64,000 bases of DNA from Streptomyces sp. WMMC940 (GTDB lineage: Bacteria; Actinomycetota; Actinomycetes; Streptomycetales; Streptomycetaceae), in NCBI RefSeq assembly GCF_027460265.1, contig NZ_JAPZBC010000001.1:3805001-3869000 (forward strand). Reading direction: 5' to 3'. Shown piece after piece: positions 46,374 through 56,052 of the stretch. The notes under the pieces were generated by a model. It had not been told where the DNA came from. It was given only the letters and a program-made list of their open reading frames with translations, and ran no database searches. Positions within the stretch are counted from its first letter, which is position 1. Every line of letters begins with the position of its first letter. A program made the translations under genes and the position numbers.

Positions 46374-47879
46374 GTGGACCTCGCTCTGGCGCCGGAGACT
46401 CTGGCGCGCTGGCAGTTCGGCATCACCACCGTCTACCACTTCCTCTTCGTTCCTCTGACGATCTCGCTGGCCGCTCTGACGGCCGGCCTGCAGACGGCGT
46501 GGGTGCGCACGAGCAAGGAGAAGTACCTCCGGGCGACCAAGTTCTGGGGCAAGCTCTTCCTGATCAACATCGCCATGGGCGTCGTCACCGGCATCGTGCA
46601 GGAGTTCCAGTTCGGTATGAACTGGTCCGACTACTCGCGCTTCGTCGGCGACGTCTTCGGCGCCCCGCTCGCCTTCGAGGCGCTGATCGCCTTCTTCTTC
46701 GAGTCCACCTTCATCGGGCTGTGGATCTTCGGCTGGGACAAGCTCCCGAAGAAGATCCATCTGGCCTGCATCTGGATGGTCTCCATCGGCACGATCCTCT
46801 CCGCGTACTTCATCCTGGCCGCCAACTCCTGGATGCAGCACCCGGTCGGCTACCGGATCAACGAGGAGAACGGGCGGGCGGAACTCACCGACATCTGGTT
46901 GGTGCTGACCCAGAACACCACCCTCACGCAGGTCTTCCACACACTCTCCGCCGCCTTCCTCACCGGCGGTGCGTTCATGGTCGGCATCGCCGCCTTCCAT
47001 CTGCTGCGCAGGAAGCACGTCCCGGTGATGAAGAGCTCGCTGCGGCTCGGCCTGGTCACCGTGGTCATCGCGGGTCTGCTGACGGCGATCAGCGGCGACT
47101 TCCTCGGCAAGGTCATGTTCAAGCAGCAGCCGATGAAGATGGCGGCCGCCGAGGCGCTGTGGGACGGCGAGGGCCCCGCACCCTTCTCCGTCTTCGCCTA
47201 CGGCGACGTGGACAAGGGCCACAACAAGGTCGCCATAGAGATTCCGGGTCTGCTGTCGTTCCTTGCGAACGACGACTTCACGTCGTACGTGCCCGGCATC
47301 AACGACACCAACAAGGCGGAGCAGGAGAAGTACGGGCCCGGCGACTACCGGCCCAACATCCCCGTCACCTACTGGGGCTTCCGCTGGATGATCGGCTTCG
47401 GCATGACGTCGCTCTCCATCGGCCTGGCCGGGCTCTGGCTGACCCGGAAGAAGTTCATGCTGCCGCCGGCGTCGAGGGTCGGCGAGGACGACGTGCCCCA
47501 TGTGGTGCTGTTCCGGAAGCCGCTCGGACCGAAGCTCACACGGCTGTACTGGCTCGCCGCGATCTGGACGCTCGGCTTCCCGTTGATCGCCAACTCCTGG
47601 GGCTGGATCTTCACGGAGATGGGGCGGCAGCCCTGGGTCGTGTACGGCGTCCTGCGCACCCGTGACGCCGTCTCCCCCGGCGTCTCCCAGGGCGAGGTGC
47701 TCACATCGATGATCGTGTTCACGCTCATCTACGCGATCCTCGCCGTCATCGAGGTCAAGCTGCTGGTCAAGTACGTCAAGGCCGGGCCTCCCGAGCTGAC
47801 CGTAGCCGACCTCAACCCGCCCACCAAGATCGGCGGCGACGACCGCGACGCCGATCGGCCGATGGCCTTCTCGTACTGA
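46374..47879 (+). CDS. cydA: Cytochrome bd ubiquinol/menaquinol oxidase subunit I
   Basis: 501 residues, multi-helix. RWQFGITTVYHFLFVPLTIS contains the haem b595-ligand His22, TQVFHTLSAAFLTGG carries the haem b558-side His, and GWIFTEMGRQPWVVYG is the conserved quinol-site block after a short Q-loop, the actinobacterial form. Terminal oxidase with high oxygen affinity. GTG 46374 follows AAGGAGAG. Controlled by the Rex operator upstream; first gene of cydAB-cydCD. Confidence 0.97.
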   Translation: MDLALAPETLARWQFGITTVYHFLFVPLTISLAALTAGLQTAWVRTSKEKYLRATKFWGKLFLINIAMGVVTGIVQEFQFGMNWSDYSRFVGDVFGAPLAFEALIAFFFESTFIGLWIFGWDKLPKKIHLACIWMVSIGTILSAYFILAANSWMQHPVGYRINEENGRAELTDIWLVLTQNTTLTQVFHTLSAAFLTGGAFMVGIAAFHLLRRKHVPVMKSSLRLGLVTVVIAGLLTAISGDFLGKVMFKQQPMKMAAAEALWDGEGPAPFSVFAYGDVDKGHNKVAIEIPGLLSFLANDDFTSYVPGINDTNKAEQEKYGPGDYRPNIPVTYWGFRWMIGFGMTSLSIGLAGLWLTRKKFMLPPASRVGEDDVPHVVLFRKPLGPKLTRLYWLAAIWTLGFPLIANSWGWIFTEMGRQPWVVYGVLRTRDAVSPGVSQGEVLTSMIVFTLIYAILAVIEVKLLVKYVKAGPPELTVADLNPPTKIGGDDRDADRPMAFSY

Positions 47880-47902
47880 GACCGAGGACTGGGATCTGAG
47901 GC

Positions 47903-48904
47903 ATGGAACTCCACGACGTCTGGTTCGTACTCATCGCCGTCCTGTGGACCGGCTACTTCTTCCTCGAGGGTTTCGACTTCGGGGTCGGCGTCCTGACGAA
48001 GCTGCTCGCCCGCAACCGGGTCGAGAAGCGCGTCCTCATCAACACGATCGGACCGGTCTGGGACGGCAACGAGGTGTGGCTGCTCACGGCGGGCGGTGCG
48101 ACCTTCGCCGCCTTCCCCGAGTGGTACGCCACGCTCTTCTCCGGCTTCTATCTGCCGCTGCTGCTCATCCTGGTCTGCCTGATCGTGCGCGGTGTCGCGT
48201 TCGAGTACCGGGCCAAGCGGCCGGAGGAGCGCTGGCAGCGCAACTGGGAGGAGGCCATCTTCTGGACCTCGCTCATCCCGGCGTTCCTGTGGGGTGTGGC
48301 CTTCGGGAACATCGTGCGCGGTGTCAAGATCGACCAGGAGATGGAGTACGTCGGCACCTTCTGGGACCTGCTGAACCCGTACGCGGTCCTGGGCGGACTC
48401 GTGACCCTGACGCTGTTCACCTTCCACGGGTCGGTGTTCACGGCGCTGAAGACCGTCGGGGACATCAGGGAGCGGGCCCGGAAGCTCGCCCGCAACCTGG
48501 GACTGGTCACGGCCGTGCTGGCGCTCGGGTTCCTGGGCTGGACGCAGGCGGACAAGGGCGGCGGCGCGAGCCTGGTCGCCATGGTCATCGCCGTGGCGGC
48601 GCTGGTCGCCGCGCTCGGAGCGAACCAGGCAGGGCGCGAGGGGTGGTCGTTCGCCCTCTCGGGCGTCACGATCGTGGCCGCGGTCGCGATGCTCTTCCTG
48701 ACCCTCTTCCCGAATGTGATGCCCTCGTCGCTCAATGAGGCGTGGAGCCTGACGGTCACCAACGCGTCCTCGAGCCCCTACACCCTGAAGATCATGACCT
48801 GGTGCGCCGGGATCGCCACCCCCGTGGTGCTGCTGTACCAGGGCTGGACCTACTGGGTGTTCCGGAAGCGGATCGGTACACAGCACATCGCCGATCCGCA
48901 CTGA
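47903..48904 (+). CDS. cydB: Cytochrome bd oxidase subunit II
   Basis: 333 residues, eight or nine helices. VWFVLIAVLWTGYFFLEGFD, GPVWDGNEVWLLTAGGATFA and FPEWYATLFSGFYLPLLLIL are diagnostic CydB blocks. Starts 23 bp after cydA, so cotranscribed. It pairs with CydA; the cydCD gene follows within 51 bp. Confidence 0.97.
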   Translation: MELHDVWFVLIAVLWTGYFFLEGFDFGVGVLTKLLARNRVEKRVLINTIGPVWDGNEVWLLTAGGATFAAFPEWYATLFSGFYLPLLLILVCLIVRGVAFEYRAKRPEERWQRNWEEAIFWTSLIPAFLWGVAFGNIVRGVKIDQEMEYVGTFWDLLNPYAVLGGLVTLTLFTFHGSVFTALKTVGDIRERARKLARNLGLVTAVLALGFLGWTQADKGGGASLVAMVIAVAALVAALGANQAGREGWSFALSGVTIVAAVAMLFLTLFPNVMPSSLNEAWSLTVTNASSSPYTLKIMTWCAGIATPVVLLYQGWTYWVFRKRIGTQHIADPH

Positions 48905-48948
48905 GGCCGGAGATCCACAGGGACCACCCGGTCCCCTGACCAAGGGAT

Positions 48949-48962
48949 GTTTCACGTGAAAC
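48949..48962. other. parS centromere site 6, over the cydCD translation start
   Basis: Exact GTTTCACGTGAAAC. It begins at the third base of an in-frame ATG (48947) and contains the GTG at 48956 that I take as the true cydCD start. The only parS in the window that lies inside a protein-coding start region. Confidence 0.95.
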
Positions 48963-51900
48963 CCGTCGACCCGCGACTGCTCCGGTACGCCCGTGCCACC
49001 CGCCTCTTCATGGCGGCCGTGGTGGCGCTGGGCCTTGCCGGGGCGGCGCTGGTCGTCGCCCAGGCGATGCTCATCGCCGACGTGGTGGTCGGCGCCTTCC
49101 AGGGTGGGATGGACGCCGGTGAGCTGCGGAACCCGCTGCTGCTGCTGGCCGCCGTCGCCACCGGCCGTGGACTGGTGTCCTGGCTGACGGAGCTGGCGGC
49201 CCACCGGGCGAGCGCGGCGGTCAAGTCCGAGCTGCGGCTGCGGTTGCTCGAGCGGGCCGTGCAGCTGGGGCCGGGGTGGCTGAGCGGACAGCGGAGCGGT
49301 TCGCTGGCCGCCCTGGCCACCAGGGGGGTGGACGCGCTCGACGACTACTTCGCGCGCTATCTGCCGCAGTTGGGGCTGGCAGTGGTGGTTCCGGTCGCGG
49401 TGCTGGCACGGATCGTCACCGAGGACTGGGTCTCGGCGGCGGTCATCGTGATCACCCTGCCGCTGATCCCGATCTTCATGGTGCTGATCGGCTGGGCGAC
49501 CGAAGCGCGGATGAACCGTCAGTGGGCGCTGCTGTCACGGCTGTCCGGGCACTTCCTCGACGTGGTCGCGGGACTGCCGACACTGAAGGTCTTCGGGCGG
49601 GCGAAGGCCCAGGCCGAGGCGATCCGGAAGATCACCTCGGAGTATCGGCGGGCGACGCTGAGGACCCTGAGGATCGCCTTCCTCTCCTCGTTCGCCCTGG
49701 AGCTGCTGTCCACCCTCTCGGTGGCACTGGTGGCGGTCGGCATCGGCATGCGGCTCGTCCACGGCGATCTGGATCTCCACACCGGACTCGTCGTGCTGAT
49801 CCTCGCCCCCGAGGCATATCTGCCTCTGCGGCAGGTCGGGGCGCAGTACCACGCCGCGGCGGAGGGACTGTCGGCGGCGGAGGAGATCTTCAGGGTGCTG
49901 GAGACCCCGGTCCGTGCCGGCGGCGCGGCGCCGGTGCCCGGTGCCCGGGGAGTTCGGTTGGAGCTGGACTCCGTGACGGTACGCCACGAGGGCCGTGCCG
50001 TCCCCTCGCCGGCCGGCGCGTCCCTGACGGTCGAGGACGGCGAGACCGTCGCGCTGGTCGGTCCGAGCGGGGTCGGCAAGTCGACGCTGCTCGATGTGGT
50101 GCTCGGCTTCGTGGCTCCGGACGAGGGCACGGTCCGGGTGGGTGTCCCCGGCAAGAGCCCGGTGGACCTGGCCTCGCTGGACCGGGTGGCCTGGCACCGG
50201 CAGATCGCCTGGGTGCCGCAGCGGCCGTACCTCTTCGCGGGGACGATCGCGGAGAACGTACGGCTGGCGCGTCATGAAGCGGACGACGCGGAGGTCCTGG
50301 CGGCACTCCGGGAGGCCGGCGCGGCGGACTTCGTGGCCGCGCTGCCGGAGGGCATGGAGACGGCCCTCGGCGAGGACGGCGCGGGCCTGTCCGCGGGGCA
50401 GCGCCAGCGGATCGCGCTCGCCCGGGCCTTCCTCGCCGACCGTCCGCTGCTGCTGCTCGACGAGCCCACGGCGGCGCTCGACGGGGAGACCGAGGCGGGC
50501 ATCGTGGACGCGGTGCGGAGGCTGGCACGGGGCCGGACGGTGCTGCTCGTCGTCCACCGGCCCGCTCTGCTGTCCGTGGCCGACCGGGTGGTCGAACTGC
50601 GCCCCGCCCAGCGGGTTTCCGCCGGCGAGGAGGCTCGGGGGCAGCTCGGTCCCTCCCGGGTTCCCCGCCCTTCGCCCTCGGCCGACGGCATGGCGGCGGA
50701 GGCCACGCTGCCCATCGCACCCACGGAACGGCCGACCCCCACCATCGAGGACCTCGCGCACGGGGCCGCCCGAGGAGCGTCCGGGCCCGTGGGCGGCGGG
50801 GTGCTCGCACGGGTGCGCGGGTCGGCCGGGGCACTGCGCGGCCGGCTGGTGCTGGCGCTGGTGCTCGGAAGCCTTGCGCTGGGCTCGGCCGTGGGCCTCA
50901 TGGCGGTGTCGGGATGGCTGATCTCGCGGGCATCGGAGCAGCCGCCCGTGCTCTATCTGATGGTGGCCGTCACGGCGACGAGGGCGTTCGGGATCGGGCG
51001 GGCGGTGTTCCGGTACACCGAGCGGCTCGTCTCTCACGACGCCGTGCTGAGGATGCTGGCCGATCTCCGGGTCGGGGTGTTCCGCAGGCTGGAGCGGATC
51101 GCGCCCGCCGGGCTGCGCCGCACCCGCCGGGGCGATCTGCTCTCCCGGCTCGTCGCGGATGTGGACGCCCTCCAGGACTACTGGCTGCGCTGGATGCTGC
51201 CGGCCGGCGCGGCGCTCGTCGTCGGGGCCGGATCCGTCGGGTTCACCGCATGGCTGCTTCCCGAGGCCGGTGCCGTGCTGGCCGTTGGCCTGCTCGTGGC
51301 CGGGGTGGCCGTACCGGCGCTGAGCGGGGTGTTCGCACGCCGGGCGGAGCGGCGGCTCGCACCGGCCCGTGGAGTGCTCGCCACCCAGGTCGTGGATCTG
51401 CTGAAGGGCGTCGCCGAGCTGACCGTGACCGGGGCTCTGGCACGACGGACTGCCGGGGCACGGCAAGCCGACCGCGTCCTGACGCGGATCGCCTCGCGCG
51501 CCGCGGCCGCCACCGCTCTGGGCGGCGGGCTGTCGGCCGTGGCCTGCGGACTGACCGTCGCCTTCGCGGCATACGCCGGTGTCACGGCCGTGCACTCCGG
51601 CCGGATCGAAGGGGTCGAACTCGCGGTCGTCGTGCTCACTCCGCTCGCCGCCTTCGAGGCGGTCGTGGGGCTTCCGCTGGCGGTGCAGTACCGGCAGCGC
51701 GTGAAGCGCAGCGCTCAGCGGGTCTTCGAGGTGCTCGACGCCCCGGTGCCGGTGAGCGAGCCCGCGGAGCCGTCCCCCGCGCCCGCCTCCGCGTTCCCCC
51801 TGGAGGTCCGGGGGCTCACCGTCCGCCATGCCGGCGGGCGGCAGGACGCGCTGTCCGGCTTCGACCTGACGCTCACCGCCGGCCGGCGCGTCGCCGTCGT

Positions 51901-52567
51901 CGGTGCCTCCGGCTCCGGCAAGACGACCCTCGCGCAGGCACTGCTGCGCTTCCTGGACGTACGAGCCGGGACGTACACGATCGGCGGGACGGACGCGACG
52001 GCGCTCGACGGGGACACCGTCCGCCGCCGCGTCGGCCTCTGCGCCCAGGACGCCCATCTCTTCGACAGCTCCATCCGCGAGAATCTGAGGCTCGCCCGAA
52101 CCGGTGCCTCCGTGGAGGAGCTGCGCGCGGCACTCGCGGCCGCCCGGCTGCTGGACTGGGCCGAGGGGCTTCCGGACGGGCTCGACACCCTGGTGGGCGA
52201 GCACGGGGCCCAGCTCTCGGGCGGTCAGCGCCAGCGGCTGGCCCTGGCGCGTGCCCTGCTCGCCGACTTCCCCGTACTGCTGCTCGACGAGCCGGCCGAA
52301 CATCTGGATCTCGCCACGGCGGACGCCCTGACCGCGGATCTGCTGGCCGCCACGGAGGGCCGCACGACGGTGCTGATCACCCATCGGCTCCGCGGTCTCG
52401 ACGCGGTCGACGAGGTGCTGGTGCTGGACGGGGGCCGCACCGTGCAGCGCGGGCCCTATGCGGAGCTGGTGGCAACGGACGGACCGCTGCGCCGCATGCT
52501 CGAGCGGGAGCACGCAGGTGATCTCCTCAACGAGCGACTCAGGGATCCAGCTTTTCCCGGCAAATAG
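48956..52567 (+). CDS. cydCD: CydDC fused ABC exporter for cytochrome bd assembly
   Basis: About 1203 residues: two ABC exporter halves in one chain. Half one has six helices, Walker A GPSGVGKST near 370, and LSAGQRQR. Half two has six helices, Walker A GASGSGKTT near 985, and LSGGQRQR. Exports thiols (cysteine/glutathione-type in E. coli) needed to assemble bd oxidase. Two starts compete: ATG 48947 overlaps its own AAGGGA, whereas GTG 48956 lies 8 nt after AAGGGA, the ideal spacing, so I chose GTG. Both lie in or beside a parS site. Confidence 0.93.
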   Translation: MKPVDPRLLRYARATRLFMAAVVALGLAGAALVVAQAMLIADVVVGAFQGGMDAGELRNPLLLLAAVATGRGLVSWLTELAAHRASAAVKSELRLRLLERAVQLGPGWLSGQRSGSLAALATRGVDALDDYFARYLPQLGLAVVVPVAVLARIVTEDWVSAAVIVITLPLIPIFMVLIGWATEARMNRQWALLSRLSGHFLDVVAGLPTLKVFGRAKAQAEAIRKITSEYRRATLRTLRIAFLSSFALELLSTLSVALVAVGIGMRLVHGDLDLHTGLVVLILAPEAYLPLRQVGAQYHAAAEGLSAAEEIFRVLETPVRAGGAAPVPGARGVRLELDSVTVRHEGRAVPSPAGASLTVEDGETVALVGPSGVGKSTLLDVVLGFVAPDEGTVRVGVPGKSPVDLASLDRVAWHRQIAWVPQRPYLFAGTIAENVRLARHEADDAEVLAALREAGAADFVAALPEGMETALGEDGAGLSAGQRQRIALARAFLADRPLLLLDEPTAALDGETEAGIVDAVRRLARGRTVLLVVHRPALLSVADRVVELRPAQRVSAGEEARGQLGPSRVPRPSPSADGMAAEATLPIAPTERPTPTIEDLAHGAARGASGPVGGGVLARVRGSAGALRGRLVLALVLGSLALGSAVGLMAVSGWLISRASEQPPVLYLMVAVTATRAFGIGRAVFRYTERLVSHDAVLRMLADLRVGVFRRLERIAPAGLRRTRRGDLLSRLVADVDALQDYWLRWMLPAGAALVVGAGSVGFTAWLLPEAGAVLAVGLLVAGVAVPALSGVFARRAERRLAPARGVLATQVVDLLKGVAELTVTGALARRTAGARQADRVLTRIASRAAAATALGGGLSAVACGLTVAFAAYAGVTAVHSGRIEGVELAVVVLTPLAAFEAVVGLPLAVQYRQRVKRSAQRVFEVLDAPVPVSEPAEPSPAPASAFPLEVRGLTVRHAGGRQDALSGFDLTLTAGRRVAVVGASGSGKTTLAQALLRFLDVRAGTYTIGGTDATALDGDTVRRRVGLCAQDAHLFDSSIRENLRLARTGASVEELRAALAAARLLDWAEGLPDGLDTLVGEHGAQLSGGQRQRLALARALLADFPVLLLDEPAEHLDLATADALTADLLAATEGRTTVLITHRLRGLDAVDEVLVLDGGRTVQRGPYAELVATDGPLRRMLEREHAGDLLNERLRDPAFPGK

Positions 52568-52723
52568 GACTAACTATCCTCAGGGGCATGGCAGCGCCGG
52601 AACAACCGGACTCTGGTCCGCGTCCTGGCGACCGAGGCGGGCATCGCGATCGGCAACGCCAGACTGTACGAGGCGGCACGGCAGCGGGAGCGCTGGATCG
52701 ACGGCTCGGTCGCCGTCACGACG

Positions 52724-53893
52724 GTGCTGCTGTCCGGTGGTGACGCGGAGGACGCACTGACCGTCGTCGCCGAACAGGCTCGAAGGCTCGCCGAATCCGC
52801 GGCCGGGATCGTGCTGCTGCCGATGGGCGACGGCGGACTGGAGGTGGCCGCCGTCGCCGCGGCGGAGTCAGCCGTGCCGTTGGGCGCGGTCGCCCCGGCG
52901 GACAGCCCGGTGGTCGCCTCGCTGCTCGCGGGGGAGGCGGTGTTCACCGCGGACGCCTCCACCGATCCGCGCATGGTCAGGGAGCCGGCGGGCCGGTACG
53001 GGCCGTGCATGCTGCTGCCGTTGCAGAGCGGCGGACGGACCCTCGGCGCACTGGTCACCCCGCGGCTCCGCGGAGCACGGCGGTTCACCGAGGCCGAGCG
53101 CACCCTGGGCGCCCAGTTCGCCGCACAGGCCGCACTCGCGCTGATGATGGCCGAGGCCCAGCGGGACCGCGAGCGGCTCGCCGTGTACGAGGACCGGGAC
53201 CGTATCGCGCGCGACCTCCACGATCTGGTGATCCAGCGGCTGTTCGCCACGGGGATGATGCTGGAGAGCGCCTCGCGGAAGTCCGTCGCGCAGGACGTGC
53301 GGGAGGGCGTCGGCAAGGCGGTCGACGAACTGGACGTGACGATCCAGGAGATCCGGACCGCGATCTTCGCGCTGCAGCAGGGGCCGGCCGAGGCGTCGTC
53401 GGGTCTGCGCGCACGGGTGCTGAGGGAGATCAACACGGCGGCCGTGCCGCTCGGATTCAAACCCTCGCACCGCTTCGTCGGCCCGGTCGACTCGGTGGTC
53501 GGTGAAGTCACCGGGAAGAACCTCGTCGCCGCACTGCGGGAAGCGCTCTCGAACGCCTTCCGGCATGCCGGCGCGTCCCGTATCGAGGTGGTCGTCGACG
53601 CGACCGTACGGCTCGGCGGTGGGGGTGACACGGTTTCAGGGGCGGACGGGGTGCGACTGACGGTCGCGGACGACGGGGTCGGTATCCAGGCGGGCGGTCG
53701 CCGGAGCGGGCTGCGCAATCTGCGCCGGCGTGCCGAGTCGCTCGGCGGGTCGAGTCGTCGCGAACCGGGGCTCGCGGAGGGCGGTGGCGGCACGACGGTC
53801 GTCTGGGAGGCCCCGCTCCAGGCGAAGACCGCCCCCGCCGCGCCACCGGCCGACGCGGCGGGGGCCGGGCCACCGGGGCCGCCGCGGACGTGA
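52724..53893 (+). CDS. GAF-domain sensor histidine kinase (DevS/NarL-partner type), N-terminally truncated
   Basis: As called, 389 residues: a GAF domain (VVAEQARRLAESAAGIVLLP...), HisKA_3 with the phospho-His in EDRDRIARDLHDLVIQRLFA, and an HATPase (REALSNAFRHAGASRIEVVV, DDGVGI, GLRNLRRRAESLGG). The same frame stays open upstream to 52574 and reads TLVRVLATEAGIAIGNARLY, the last helix of another GAF domain, but no start codon or ribosome site serves it. ATG 52588 (MAAPEQP) is out of frame. Homologues have two GAF domains, so most of the first seems deleted. Possible starts are only GTG 52724 without a ribosome site. Partner response regulator is not in the window. Confidence 0.75.
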   Translation: MLLSGGDAEDALTVVAEQARRLAESAAGIVLLPMGDGGLEVAAVAAAESAVPLGAVAPADSPVVASLLAGEAVFTADASTDPRMVREPAGRYGPCMLLPLQSGGRTLGALVTPRLRGARRFTEAERTLGAQFAAQAALALMMAEAQRDRERLAVYEDRDRIARDLHDLVIQRLFATGMMLESASRKSVAQDVREGVGKAVDELDVTIQEIRTAIFALQQGPAEASSGLRARVLREINTAAVPLGFKPSHRFVGPVDSVVGEVTGKNLVAALREALSNAFRHAGASRIEVVVDATVRLGGGGDTVSGADGVRLTVADDGVGIQAGGRRSGLRNLRRRAESLGGSSRREPGLAEGGGGTTVVWEAPLQAKTAPAAPPADAAGAGPPGPPRT

Positions 53894-54066
53894 CACCTCG
53901 TCCCGACGCCTCGTCAGCAGCCGCTCCACCACCCCTTCGGCGGTCCCGACGCACCGTCACGTCGCGTCGTGCGGTGTCGCCGAGGGGCCGGGACGGCTGG
54001 GCCGAATGGCCGTACGAACCGGGATAAATGTGGCAAACCCTCCGGGTCTGATGTGACGATCCGAGC

Positions 54067-55119
54067 ATGGGACACCGACAACGCGACTGCCACCGGCGGC
54101 TGTTCAGGCCATTGCTGTGCGCGCTGCTGGTCGCCTTCCCGCTGCTGCCCGCATCCGCCGCGTCCGCCAATGACGGTCCCGACGTCAGCGTGCAGGTCGC
54201 CCAGCTGCTCGAGGAGGTGTCCAAGGCCACCGCCACGTACGAGCGGGGACTGCAGGCCTCCGTCGCCGAGCGCGCCCGGCTCGACCAGCTGCAGTGGCAG
54301 CTCGCCGACAGACGGCGCGAGATGCGGAAGATGCACGACAAGCTCGGCGCGGTGGCCAGGGCGCAGTACCGCAGCGGTGGCAATCTCGCGCCCACGCTGG
54401 AGCTGATGTTCGCCTCCGACCCCGATGAGCTGCTGCGCGGGCAGCGGATGTACGCCAAGGCCACGACGACGGTGAACCTGCTGCTGGAGGAGGCCCGGGA
54501 GGCCGAGCGCCTGACGGCCGTGGCGGAGAAGAAGGCCCGTGAGGCCTGGTACCGCCTGGACGCCCGTACGGCGGAGCTGGCGAGGATCAAACGCGGCATC
54601 GAGACCAAGCTCGACGCGGCGCGATGGTCCCTTCAGGCACAGGCGGACCGGAGCGCGGCCTCCGGACAGTGCTCCGGCTCGGTCCCGCTGCCGCAGACGG
54701 ACTTTCCCGAGGGTTCGGCCTGGGTGACGCCCGTCCAGCGCTACACCCTGTCGGCCGGCTTCGACAGCGCCGGGACACGCTGGGCGAACCGTCACACCGG
54801 GCAGGACTTCGCCGTAGGGATCGGCAGCCCCGTGCGCTCGATCGGCGCCGGCCGGGTGGTGTCCGTCTCCTGCGGCGGAGGCTTCGGCATGCAGATCGTC
54901 GTCCAGCACAACGACGGCTGGTACTCGCAGTACGCGCACCTCGCGTCCGTCACGGTGGACCAGGGCGACCGGGTCCGCACCGGCCAATGGCTCGGCCAGG
55001 CCGGGACCACGGGCAACTCGACCGGGCCCCACCTCCACTTCGAGGTGCGACTCACCCCTGACTTCGGATCCGCGGTGGATCCGGTGACCTGGCTGCGGAA
55101 CCGCGGAGTCTGGCTGTGA
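54067..55119 (+). CDS. Secreted M23-family (LytM) cell-wall endopeptidase with coiled coil
   Basis: 350 residues. Signal peptide at 1-35 (LLCALLVAFPLLPASAASA). A long coiled coil follows (VQVAQLLEEVSKATATYERG to ARIKRGIETKLDAARWSLQA). The LytM domain has RHTGQDFAVG (metal His...Asp) and HLHFEVR (catalytic His and metal His). Resembles actinobacterial NlpC/RipA-like and EnvC-like coiled-coil peptidases acting on peptidoglycan at division. ATG 54067; ribosome site weak (GAGC). Confidence 0.9.
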   Translation: MGHRQRDCHRRLFRPLLCALLVAFPLLPASAASANDGPDVSVQVAQLLEEVSKATATYERGLQASVAERARLDQLQWQLADRRREMRKMHDKLGAVARAQYRSGGNLAPTLELMFASDPDELLRGQRMYAKATTTVNLLLEEAREAERLTAVAEKKAREAWYRLDARTAELARIKRGIETKLDAARWSLQAQADRSAASGQCSGSVPLPQTDFPEGSAWVTPVQRYTLSAGFDSAGTRWANRHTGQDFAVGIGSPVRSIGAGRVVSVSCGGGFGMQIVVQHNDGWYSQYAHLASVTVDQGDRVRTGQWLGQAGTTGNSTGPHLHFEVRLTPDFGSAVDPVTWLRNRGVWL

Positions 55120-55122
55120 CCC

Positions 55123-55152
55123 GTCGGCGTCCGGCCGAGGCGGGTCGCCGAC
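55123..55152. terminator. Possible bidirectional hairpin between M23 and HAD genes
   Basis: GTCGGCG and CGCCGAC, 7-bp stem with a 16-nt loop in the 46-bp gap between convergent stops. Confidence 0.45.
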
Positions 55153-55165
55153 GCCGCCCGGGGCG

Positions 55166-56035
55166 CTACGCCCGCGGCCGGACGCCGTGCGACGCGGCGA
55201 GAAGCCGCTCGATGACGACCGCGACACCGTCGTCGTTGTTCGCCACGGTCCGGCCGGACGCGGCGGCGACCACGTCGGGGTGGGCGTTGCCCATGGCGAA
55301 CGACGTGCCCGCCCAGGTCAGCATCTCCACGTCGTTCGGCATGTCGCCGAAGGCCACGACCTCGTCCGACGATATGCCGCGCTCCGCGCAGCACAGGGCG
55401 AGCGTGGAGGCCTTTGACACCCCGAGACCGCTCACCTCCAGCAGCGAGGTCGGGCTGGAGCGGGTGATGGTGGCCAGATCCCCGGCGGCCGTGCGGGCCA
55501 GGGTGAGGAAGCCGTCGGGGGGCAGCTCGCCGTGCTGGGCGAGCAGCTTGAGCACCGGGGCCGCGGACCCCGGCTCCTCTTCGTGCAGCAGCTTCTCGGC
55601 GACGGCCACCGTGGCGCCGGGGTCGAGGTGGAACGGCGGGTAGCCGGGTTCGTAGTGGATCCCGGTGGCGGTCTCGACCGCGAACGAGGTCCCCGGTGCC
55701 GCGTCGCGCAGCTTCCGTACGACGTCGAGCGCGTTCCCGCGCTCCAGCGGACGGACCTCCAGCAGTTTCCCACCGGCGTGCAGATCGACCACCGCTGCGC
55801 CGTTGGCGCAGATCGCCAGCCCGTGGCCGTGCACATGGTCGCTGACGACGTCCATCCAGCGCGCCGGGCGGCCCGTGACGAAGAAGACCTCGATGCCCGC
55901 CTTCTCCGCCGCCGCGAGTGCGGCGATGGTGCGCTCCGAGACGGACTTGTCGTCACGCAGCAGGGTGCCGTCGAGATCGGTGGCGATCAGCCGGACGGTC
56001 GGGGGCAGCGGCAGAGGATCGGTAGCTGGGGTCAC
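55166..56035 (-). CDS. HAD-superfamily (Cof-type) phosphatase
   Basis: 289 residues. DLDGTLL (motif I) stands near residue 20, FFVTGRPARW motif II, KASTLALCCAERGIS with Lys motif III, and GDMPNDVEMLTWAG motif IV. A C2B-type cap lies between. Hydrolyses sugar or nucleotide phosphates; substrate unknown. GTG 56035 chosen; GTG 56062 upstream lies inside a 24-bp palindrome. Confidence 0.88.
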   Translation of the reverse strand: MTPATDPLPLPPTVRLIATDLDGTLLRDDKSVSERTIAALAAAEKAGIEVFFVTGRPARWMDVVSDHVHGHGLAICANGAAVVDLHAGGKLLEVRPLERGNALDVVRKLRDAAPGTSFAVETATGIHYEPGYPPFHLDPGATVAVAEKLLHEEEPGSAAPVLKLLAQHGELPPDGFLTLARTAAGDLATITRSSPTSLLEVSGLGVSKASTLALCCAERGISSDEVVAFGDMPNDVEMLTWAGTSFAMGNAHPDVVAAASGRTVANNDDGVAVVIERLLAASHGVRPRA

Positions 56036-56052
56036 CTGTGCATTCTCGCGTA

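Noticed and set aside
49535..52513. A nearly 1000-codon minus-strand open frame opposite cydCD
   Set aside because: Arg/Gln/His-rich shadow of the strongly coding plus strand with no recognisable domain.
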